Shown here: positions 1-5,641 of the stretch, piece by piece
Numbering within the stretch: the stretch's first letter is position 1
Layout: every line of letters starts with the position of its first letter
From: Flavobacteriales bacterium
GTDB taxonomy: Bacteria > Bacteroidota > Bacteroidia > UBA10329
Length of the DNA: 9,705 bases
Assembly: GCA_003456455.1 (NCBI GenBank)
Contig: DMRV01000130.1
Location: 1-9,705, forward strand
Reading direction: 5' to 3'
The notes under the pieces: generated by a model
Databases searched by the model: none
What the model was told of the DNA's origin: nothing
The model's input: the letters and a program-made list of their open reading frames with translations, nothing else
Translations under genes and position numbers: made by a program

Positions 1-1823
1 GTTTGAAGCTCAAAATCAATCCGTTCGGTTAGTTCGGGGGTGATTTCGCCATAGCGTCCTTTTGCTCCCTCGTAAGTCAGGTGACGGAGGTATGCGTTTT
101 CACCACGTTTGCCACCGTCTGCTTCGTCTTCTGAGTTTTTAAACTCCTCAGGATAATCGAACACAGGAAGAAGAACATCCTGCTTCAATCTGAACGGCTC
201 AATCTTCCCTACTATCTCAGTAATAGTTTCAAAAGCCTCCGGAAAGTCAGCAAAAATTTGCTTCATCTCACTCTGACTCTTGAAGTAGAATTGGTCGTTA
301 GGGAATATGCGTTTGATGTAATCTCTACCTCGAGATTCCTCATCAATCTTAACGCCTTCTTTTAGGCAGCAAAGAATATCATGAGCTCGCTGGTCTTTTT
401 GGTTGAGGTAGTAAACGTTATTGCTCGGGAAGTATTTAACATCATGTTTTTTGGCGAACTCAAGCAAGACTTGATTTACACGCTTTTCCCCTTCCGTACC
501 GTGATTGATTAACTCAACATAAAAGTCTTCTCCAAACTGCTCTTTGTACCACAAGAAAGCTTCTTCCGCTTGCTTTTCTCCAACGTTTAGAATGAGGTTC
601 GGAACCTCTCCACCAGCACCGCCAGTGCTAACAATTAAGTCTCCTTTGTACTGAACCAAAAGTTTCTTGTCAATTCTAGGAACGTAATAGAAACCATCAG
701 CATAAGAGATTGAACTCAGCTTAGCTAGGTTGTGATAGCCTTTTTTGTTTTTGGCGAGAAGAACAGTTTGAGCACCGTTGTTTTGGCGTGTTCTGTCTGT
801 GTGGTCATCGGTTACATAGAACTCGCAACCAACGATTCCTTTGATGTGATTCTTGGGTGAACCTTGCTCTTCGCCAGATTCAATTTTTTCGTTCCAATCA
901 TCGACTTCGTTGTTGGCGGCCTCAACGGCACTTACAAAATGGAAGGTGCCGAACATGTTCGCATGATCCGTGATTGCGACAGCTGGCATTCCATATTCTA
1001 CGGCACGGTTTACCAGATTTTTAATCTGGATGGTTGACTGCAGAACGCTGAATTGCGAATGGCAATGAATATGTGCGAAATCGTGGGTAATTTCAATTTT
1101 CGGAGCGTTGTCTTTAACCTTCTTGGTTGCCGCTTTTTTCGATGCGGCTACTTGGTTGCCAACGTCAATGTCCTCCGTTTTTATCTGCGATGGATTTGCG
1201 GTTTGGAAGGTTTTTAAAGCTTCGGGACTTAATCCTGCCTTGTCGGATTTTACAACGCCAATTCGTATCAATTCGAGGAAGCAACGGGCAGTTGCGGCAA
1301 CATCTGCTGCAGCGTTATGCGCTTCGTCAAATTCTTCTCCGAAAAGTTTGACGTGTAGTTCCGTCAGTTTTGGCCATTTGAACTGACCGCCACGACCACC
1401 AGGAATCTGGCAGAAATTGGTTGATTCATTTTTGGTGTCGATGGACGGCAAGTCCATGATTGGAGCAGAATCGCCTAAACGCATGTACTCGGCACCCATA
1501 ATGTTGATGTCGAATTCGATGTTGTGACCGGCAACAATTTTCGTTTTTGCAAGAATTGCGGTAAATCGGTCTAGTGCTTCCTGTAGCGGAATACCTTCTG
1601 CCTGTGCTTTTTTTGTAGAAATACCATGAACCTGTTCCGAATTGAACGGAATATCGAATCCATCTGGTGTGACAATGAAATTGTCGGCTTCAAGTAGCGA
1701 ACCATCTTCAGCGTGTAATTGCCAAGCCAACTGCACCAATCTTGGCCAGTTTTCCGCGTCAGTTATGGGGGCTTTATAGTTCTTCGGAAGACCAGTGGTC
1801 TCCGTGTCGTAGATTAAATACAT
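1..1823 (-). CDS. dnaE: DNA polymerase III alpha subunit with N-terminal proofreading exonuclease (5' part, 607 codons)
   Basis: This is the replicative DNA polymerase catalytic subunit; only residues 1-607 lie in the window and the reading frame runs off the left edge. My translation starts MYLIYDTETTGLP. Residues 1 to about 185 form a DnaQ-type DEDDh exonuclease. Motif I is DTETTG with D6 and E8, motif II is HNIEFD with D105, and motif III has H169 and D174. All five catalytic positions are therefore intact. A Lys/Ala-rich linker (about 215-245) leads to the PHP domain, with HIHCHS at H251/H253/H255, ITDH at D286/H287, and E334. The sequence ends near residue 607, after an RYG motif, just before the palm, so the polymerase aspartates are not visible. 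The family is about 1400-1500 residues in Flavobacteriia, and the same exonuclease fusion is known there. The ATG at 1823 is chosen because the exonuclease motif begins five codons later. The gene diverges from rpsP. No clear promoter or Shine-Dalgarno was found for it. Confidence 0.95.
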   Translation of the reverse strand, partial: MYLIYDTETTGLPKNYKAPITDAENWPRLVQLAWQLHAEDGSLLEADNFIVTPDGFDIPFNSEQVHGISTKKAQAEGIPLQEALDRFTAILAKTKIVAGHNIEFDINIMGAEYMRLGDSAPIMDLPSIDTKNESTNFCQIPGGRGGQFKWPKLTELHVKLFGEEFDEAHNAAADVAATARCFLELIRIGVVKSDKAGLSPEALKTFQTANPSQIKTEDIDVGNQVAASKKAATKKVKDNAPKIEITHDFAHIHCHSQFSVLQSTIQIKNLVNRAVEYGMPAVAITDHANMFGTFHFVSAVEAANNEVDDWNEKIESGEEQGSPKNHIKGIVGCEFYVTDDHTDRTRQNNGAQTVLLAKNKKGYHNLAKLSSISYADGFYYVPRIDKKLLVQYKGDLIVSTGGAGGEVPNLILNVGEKQAEEAFLWYKEQFGEDFYVELINHGTEGEKRVNQVLLEFAKKHDVKYFPSNNVYYLNQKDQRAHDILCCLKEGVKIDEESRGRDYIKRIFPNDQFYFKSQSEMKQIFADFPEAFETITEIVGKIEPFRLKQDVLLPVFDYPEEFKNSEDEADGGKRGENAYLRHLTYEGAKGRYGEITPELTERIDFELQ

Positions 1824-2147
1824 GAATGATTTGGCTTAGCAATAAGACAGCCCGAAGTTATAGAATTGCACCCCCAAATATTGAGATGTTGATAACTGTT
1901 TTATATGTCTCTGAAGACCCATTTCTGAGTTCAGAACTTCGTAAAACGAGTTACTCTGAGGTTGCTACATCTACCGCCATGGCGAGTAACGCAGCTGAGA
2001 ATATGAAATAGGCGAATACCATGATTTCTGTCTTTGCTTTTAATAACGCTGGCGCATTGCTGCATGTTGTACTCGTCTTTGGTTTTTTAACGAAATGACA
2101 CACGGCTGACAGTAGCTAAGTAGAATGGATAGAGCTCGGTTTGTATG

Positions 2148-2235
2148 AGTTAGGGATGGTAGCGGCATACTTTTTAAGCCGAAGGCAGAAAAACATATAG
2201 CGGGCAGCCCGACCCAAATGGCGACATTTGCGGAG
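2148..2235. repeat. Structured intergenic repeat, resembling the widespread flavobacterial hairpin element
   Basis: Read on the plus strand, the element starts near TTAGGGATGGTAGCGGCAT (2150-2168). A central hairpin follows: TTTTT (2171-2175) pairs with AAAAA (2189-2193), then after a 2x2 internal loop GCC (2178-2180) pairs with GGC (2184-2186) around a GAA loop. A second TAGCGG copy is at 2198-2203 (the first is at 2160-2165), followed by the self-complementary CGGGCAGCCCG at 2201-2211. A third part is a perfect 6-bp stem CAAATG/CATTTG (2215-2220 and 2225-2230) closing a GCGA tetraloop. From memory, many Flavobacteriia genomes carry intergenic copies with the same order: GGGAT..AGCGGCAT, T-rich arm, hairpin, A-rich arm, ATAGCGGnnAGCCCGACCC. 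It may correspond to a catalogued structured RNA such as Flavo-1, but I cannot confirm the family name or which strand is transcribed. Boundaries are approximate. Confidence 0.5.
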
Positions 2236-2317
2236 CATTTTGAGCACGTTTCGGGAACTCCCAAATCCATATTTTGAAGACGTTTCTAACTGTGTGAAAA
2301 TCAATTAGAAAAGGTGC

Positions 2318-2348
2318 TTGTTTATTATTAAGGATTATCGCATTTTTG
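2318..2348 (+). promoter_or_regulatory. Bacteroidota-type promoter of the rpsP-rimM-trmN6 operon
   Basis: A -33 TTG lies at 2318-2320. After a 20-nt spacer comes CATTTTTG at 2341-2348, which matches the Bacteroidota -7 consensus TAnnTTTG at all but the first base. It is followed by CACCC, as is common in this phylum. Transcription would start near 2355, leaving a leader of about 28 nt that is A-rich before the ATG and has no Shine-Dalgarno. Inferred from consensus and position. Confidence 0.6.
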
Positions 2349-2382
2349 CACCCCCAAAATTTGTAACAAATAAAAAAGTCAT

Positions 2383-3048
2383 ATGCCAACTAAAATTAGA
2401 TTGCAGAGACACGGAAGAAAAAGCTACGCATTTTTTCATATTGTCGTAGCCGATTCACGCGCCCCACGAGATGGGAAGAACATTGAAAAGTTGGGAGTTT
2501 ATAATCCGAACACGAACCCAGCTACTATCGAGCTTGATATTGATGGTGCTTTGACGTGGTTGGAGAAAGGAGCTCAACCTACCGACACGTGTCGGGCAAT
2601 TCTTTCTTACAAGGGAGTTCTCTATAAGAAACACCTACAAGGTGGAGTTAAGAAAGGTGCTTTTTCTCAGGAAGAAGCTGATTCTCGTTTCGAGAAATGG
2701 TTGAATGAGAAAGCAAACAAGGTTCAGGAAGGGGCTAACGCCATTGCGAAAGCTCAAGGCAAGTCGAAAGCTGATGCTTTGAAAGCGGAAGCTGCCGTTA
2801 AGGAAGCGAGAGCTGCTGCTGTTGCGGCTAAGCAATCTGCCTTAACTGCAGAGGTTGAAGCTGCGGCTGCTGCGGAAGCTGCACCAGAAGCTACTGAAGA
2901 AGGTGATGCACCAGCGGAAGCTGCTGCTGAGGCTGCTCCAGAAGTTGTTGCGGAAGAAGCTGCCCCTGTTGCTGAAGAAGCACCTGCCGTTGAAGCGAAG
3001 GCTGAAGAGCCTGCTGCTGAAGAGGCTAAAGAAGAGCCAAAGGCGTAA
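2383..3048 (+). CDS. rpsP: 30S ribosomal protein bS16 with long Ala/Glu-rich C-terminal tail
   Basis: This is a structural protein of the small ribosomal subunit that binds 16S rRNA early in 30S assembly. Residues 1 to about 85 are the conserved bS16 core: the N-terminal MPTKIRLQRHGRK, the FFHIVVADSRAPRDGK strand and loop, the EKLGVYNP segment, and a C-terminal RAILSYKGVLYKKHL motif. E. coli S16 has 82 residues and this protein has 221. Residues 86-120 form a charged, probably helical extension. Residues 121-221 are low complexity, first Ala/Lys-rich (to about 155), then almost only Ala, Glu, Pro and Val, strongly acidic. A lengthened S16 tail is usual in Bacteroidota; this one is on the long side. 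It is first in an operon, with rimM starting 3 nt after its stop. The ATG at 2383 is supported by the conserved MP(T/V)KIRL start. Confidence 0.97.
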   Translation: MPTKIRLQRHGRKSYAFFHIVVADSRAPRDGKNIEKLGVYNPNTNPATIELDIDGALTWLEKGAQPTDTCRAILSYKGVLYKKHLQGGVKKGAFSQEEADSRFEKWLNEKANKVQEGANAIAKAQGKSKADALKAEAAVKEARAAAVAAKQSALTAEVEAAAAAEAAPEATEEGDAPAEAAAEAAPEVVAEEAAPVAEEAPAVEAKAEEPAAEEAKEEPKA

Positions 3049-3051
3049 GTC

Positions 3052-3570
3052 GTGGTCGACCTTAAAGTCCTTGGAACCATAACTCGGTCTCACGGACTAA
3101 AAGGAGCTTTTAAGGTAAACATACATTTGGCTGGAATACAGCCGCTAGAAAAAGACGAACCGGTCTTCATCCAATTACAGGGTGGGCCGGTTCCTTTTTT
3201 TGTAGAAGAATGCTCGGCCGCTTCGCATGATGTATGGACAATGAAGTTGGAAGAAATTGATTCGTTGGAAGCTACCGACAAGTTTGTTGGACAGGAAATG
3301 CTGATTGAAGAGGTCAACTTTGTTGGAATCAAAACCGAGGCAACAAACGAATTAGTTGGGTTTCAGGTAGAGGATTTTGAAAAAGGTGATATTGGTATGG
3401 TTTCAGGAATTTTGGAAACTGCGCAGCATCCCGTATTAGAAATTGATTTTGAGGATAAATTGATTCTTGTTCCTTGGGTGGATGCCATTGTTAAGGAAAT
3501 TGACGTGGATGCCCGAACCATAAAAATTGAGGCTCCGGACGGATTGATTGACCTTTACGTCAATGGCTGA
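3052..3570 (+). CDS. rimM: Ribosome maturation factor RimM
   Basis: RimM is a cytoplasmic 30S assembly and 16S rRNA processing factor that acts on the head domain of the small subunit. The 172 residues match the usual length (182 in E. coli). The N-terminal RimM domain is marked by GTITRSHGLKGAFKV at residues 8-22, the family signature. The C-terminal PRC-barrel spans about 95-170, with an ILVPW strand, a following VKEIDV segment, and the terminal GLIDLY, where the family ends in a GL.dL motif. The start is a GTG at 3052, three bases after the rpsP stop; no nearer ATG would keep the N-terminal motif. Its last bases overlap the start of the downstream methyltransferase (ATG at 3563, TGA at 3568-3570), which indicates translational coupling. 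The order rpsP-rimM is conserved in bacteria, but trmD and rplS, which follow in E. coli, are not here. Confidence 0.95.
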   Translation: MVDLKVLGTITRSHGLKGAFKVNIHLAGIQPLEKDEPVFIQLQGGPVPFFVEECSAASHDVWTMKLEEIDSLEATDKFVGQEMLIEEVNFVGIKTEATNELVGFQVEDFEKGDIGMVSGILETAQHPVLEIDFEDKLILVPWVDAIVKEIDVDARTIKIEAPDGLIDLYVNG

Positions 3571-4276
3571 GCCTTATTTCCAGTTTAAGAAGTTTCGTGT
3601 TTACCATTCTGCTGGCGGATTTAAAGTCGGCACGGATGGCGTGTTACTTGGTGCTTGGGCTCCAGCAAAAGATGGCGATTCGGTTTTGGATATTGGAACT
3701 GGAACTGGGCTCATTGCGTTGATGATTGCTCAGCGAACGAAAGTGTCGGTTGATATGGTAGAAATCAATCCGATTGCTGCCAATCAAGCAAAGCAGAATG
3801 TGGCACATTCTTCATTTACCAATATGATGGTGTACAATGAAGATGTGGTTGAATTTGCAGAGCGAGGTAAGCAGTATAACTTCATTGTTTGCAATCCACC
3901 GTTCTATTCGCATTCGCAGCCTTCCAAAGATGTTTCTATTCGATTGGCGAAACATACGGTCACTCTCAACCCAGCAGACCTTTTCAAACATGCCAGCAAG
4001 CTCTTGAAGCCTGATGGGCGTTTCGCAGTTGTTTTTCCGCAAACAGAATATGATGTTTTTTTCAATTCCGCAAAAGCGGAAGGTTTCTTTGCGAAGGAAA
4101 TTGTGAAAGTATTTCCGCAGCCTAATTACCCTGTAATTCGACTAATGATTCTGTTTAAGAAGGAAGCTGCAGGCGAACCAACGGAAACAGATTTCTTCAT
4201 TGAGAAATCATCGGAGCGCCATGATTACTCTAACGAGTACAAGGAATTGACGAAAGACTTCTTTTTACGCTTCTAG
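3563..4276 (+). CDS. trmN6: tRNA1(Val) (adenine(37)-N6)-methyltransferase, TrmN6/YfiC family
   Basis: This is a class I SAM-dependent methyltransferase expected to methylate N6 of A37 in tRNA1(Val), next to the anticodon. I chose the ATG at 3563, inside the rimM stop, giving 237 residues (E. coli YfiC has 245). A TTG at 3548 is also in frame, but it would add only five residues and lie inside rimM. Visible signatures are FQFKKFRVYH near the N-terminus, KVGTDGVLLGAW at residues 21-32 (specific to the YfiC family), the SAM-binding DIGTGTGL at 43-50, an acidic VEINP at about 66-70, and the N6-adenine methyltransferase motif NPPFY at 111-115. Last in the operon, it converges on rsmD with a 12-bp overlap of the 3' ends. 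Family assignment is strong; the exact tRNA target is inferred from homology. Confidence 0.9.
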   Translation: MAEPYFQFKKFRVYHSAGGFKVGTDGVLLGAWAPAKDGDSVLDIGTGTGLIALMIAQRTKVSVDMVEINPIAANQAKQNVAHSSFTNMMVYNEDVVEFAERGKQYNFIVCNPPFYSHSQPSKDVSIRLAKHTVTLNPADLFKHASKLLKPDGRFAVVFPQTEYDVFFNSAKAEGFFAKEIVKVFPQPNYPVIRLMILFKKEAAGEPTETDFFIEKSSERHDYSNEYKELTKDFFLRF

Positions 4277-4804
4277 CTCGAAAAAGCTGAAGTGAACACG
4301 ACCATAGTTACGGGTCTGAGTGTGTTGTTTAACGCTAGTGAAATCAACTTCCTCGGGGTGCTCAATAATCAAGATTCCATCTTCGGCTAAAAGTCCGTTT
4401 TCCAAAATTGTATCTACCAAATTTGGATATTGATCATAGCTGTAAGGCGGGTCAGCAAAAATCAGATTCCATTTCCTCTTTGATGATTCAACGAATCGAA
4501 GCGCATCAGCTTTGATGATTGTTCCGGATTCAAACTTCAGTTCATCAAAAGTCGATTTGACAAAAGCAGCGCATTTAGCACTTGCATCTACACAGGTCAC
4601 AGATTCTGCTCCGCGACTTACAAACTCAAAACTGATGTTTCCTGTTCCGCAGAAAAGGTCGAGTACGTCCAACTCATCAAAATCGACCCAGTTGTTCAAG
4701 ATATTGAACAATCCCTCTTTTGCCATATCGGTTGTAGGGCGCACTGGTAAGTTTTTTGGTGCACGAATGGTGCGTCCTTTATGATAACCGCTGATTATGC
4801 GCAT
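4265..4804 (-). CDS. rsmD: 16S rRNA (guanine(966)-N2)-methyltransferase RsmD
   Basis: RsmD is a SAM-dependent enzyme that makes m2G966 in 16S rRNA, near the P site of the 30S subunit. The 179 residues (198 in E. coli) begin with the family's MRIISG..KGR start. They continue with VRPTTDMAKEGLFNIL at 21-36, the SAM-binding DLFCGTGN at 49-56, an acidic residue following strand 2 (CVDAS, about 71-75), and the catalytic DPPY at 118-121. The ATG at 4804 overlaps the 3' end of the upstream DUF3822-like gene by 10 bp, which suggests translational coupling, and it is the last gene of that operon. Its stop codon at 4265-4267 lies inside the oppositely oriented trmN6 gene, so no room exists for a conventional terminator between the two. 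Confidence 0.95.
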   Translation of the reverse strand: MRIISGYHKGRTIRAPKNLPVRPTTDMAKEGLFNILNNWVDFDELDVLDLFCGTGNISFEFVSRGAESVTCVDASAKCAAFVKSTFDELKFESGTIIKADALRFVESSKRKWNLIFADPPYSYDQYPNLVDTILENGLLAEDGILIIEHPEEVDFTSVKQHTQTRNYGRVHFSFFELEA

Positions 4805-5637
4805 GCTGCTGCAAAGATGAATGGAAACTTATGTTCTTGAAGACCCTTGAATGAATAGCTATAGGTCAAGTTTTTTGAGCGTTTTCCGAGCGATAACTTA
4901 GAAATGAACTTGGAGATTGCGGAGTGAACTTCACCGTCTTTTGAAACCTTTCCACTCAAGACGATTTCAACTTCTGAATGGAGAATTTTGAGCGTTTCTA
5001 ACGAAGCCATTAAATAATAAAGAACGTCATCACTTTTTGAGTAATCGAACCAGTTAGAAAAGATGAGTTTTCCACCGTTCTGAATAACCAATGCAAATTG
5101 TTTTTCATTGAAAACAAGATTTGCTTTCACTTTAGTAGAATCACCTGCTAGGCCATCGGTCCAATTCAAATAAGATGATTGAATCGGTTTTGAAACTGCA
5201 TTTACAATTCCCTTGGGAATTCCGAAAACGCCAACTGTATCTGAGCTACTGAGCTCTTGAGTTTGAATCAAAATGTCATCTGATACCCCGAATAGAAATT
5301 CAAAGTTCGTGGTCTTTTCTTTTTCAGAATAAAGCGAAGCAGGAACCAATGTTACCTGCGAATCTGAGATTGAAAAGCCGACTTCTGTCTTCGAAATAAA
5401 AGCTTTGAATTTATTTGACTCAAGAATTTGAGTTGTGTTTTTCGACCAGGCGCTGTTGTCAGAAGAAAAAGGAAAAATGAATGAGGCAAACTCAATTGCT
5501 TTGAAAGTCTTATTCCGTTTTAGAATTTGAATTCCAGACCGAGAAATATCCACAAAAGAGAGAAGGCCGTTCTGAGCAGTTTCCTGCTCATTATCGGCCT
5601 TCAGATAAAACTCTTGTTTGAAAAGGGAAGAGGACAA
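4795..5637 (-). CDS. DUF3822-like protein encoded upstream of rsmD
   Basis: This is a 280-residue soluble protein with no signal peptide or membrane segment. The family assignment rests on recall: Bacteroidota carry an uncharacterised DUF3822 family commonly next to rsmD, and length, context and sequence style agree. The middle of the protein has a duplicated-domain look, with alternating strands such as FALVIQNGGKLIFSNWFDYS at about 180-200 followed by a helical YYLMASLETLKIL. This resembles ATPases of the actin-like fold only in a general way and I do not claim that activity. The start appears to be TTG at 5637. The frame has no ATG between an upstream stop and that codon, and the TTG sits 4 nt after the preceding gene's stop. 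The 3' end overlaps rsmD by 10 bp. The function is unknown; the operon suggests a link to rRNA modification or simply co-expression. Confidence 0.75.
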   Translation of the reverse strand: MSSSLFKQEFYLKADNEQETAQNGLLSFVDISRSGIQILKRNKTFKAIEFASFIFPFSSDNSAWSKNTTQILESNKFKAFISKTEVGFSISDSQVTLVPASLYSEKEKTTNFEFLFGVSDDILIQTQELSSSDTVGVFGIPKGIVNAVSKPIQSSYLNWTDGLAGDSTKVKANLVFNEKQFALVIQNGGKLIFSNWFDYSKSDDVLYYLMASLETLKILHSEVEIVLSGKVSKDGEVHSAISKFISKLSLGKRSKNLTYSYSFKGLQEHKFPFIFAAACA

Positions 5638-5641
5638 AACC

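Larger units (their letters stand above)
1824..2382. other. dnaE-rpsP divergent intergenic region without a convincing protein gene
   Basis: This is a 559-bp gap, long for a window otherwise packed with overlapping genes. It contains a 13-mer TTGCACCCCCAAA at 1866-1878 that recurs at 2346-2358, where it forms part of the rpsP promoter. It also has a perfect palindrome CGCCATGGCG at 1975-1984 flanked by the inverted pair GTTACTC (1950-1956) and GAGTAAC (1984-1990). A 23-codon hydrophobic ORF lies on the minus strand at 1951-2022. The hairpin-rich repeat is at about 2148-2235, and the rpsP promoter is at 2318-2348. Short ORFs of 60-76 codons exist on both strands, but none shows a recognisable domain. 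I see no tRNA, RNase P, tmRNA or SRP signature. Confidence 0.7.

Noticed and set aside
1108..1386. Plus-strand ORFs of 92 and 74 codons
   Set aside because: They lie antisense to the DnaE exonuclease-PHP linker, whose frame carries clear conserved motifs.
1826..2011. 61-codon plus-strand ORF in the dnaE-rpsP gap
   Set aside because: It starts 3 bp from the dnaE start codon, has no recognisable domain or hydrophobic pattern, and no supported promoter precedes its ATG. A later ATG at 1886 leaves only about 42 codons.
2040..2389. Three overlapping minus-strand ORFs of 62-76 codons
   Set aside because: They occupy different frames of the same stretch and translate the hairpin repeat; such translations are typical spurious ORFs over this kind of element.
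2754..3093. Minus- and plus-strand ORFs over the rpsP tail, rich in Ala/Ser or Leu/Arg/Lys
   Set aside because: They are shadows of the GCT/GAA-repeat codons of the bS16 tail, which leave all other frames open by composition.
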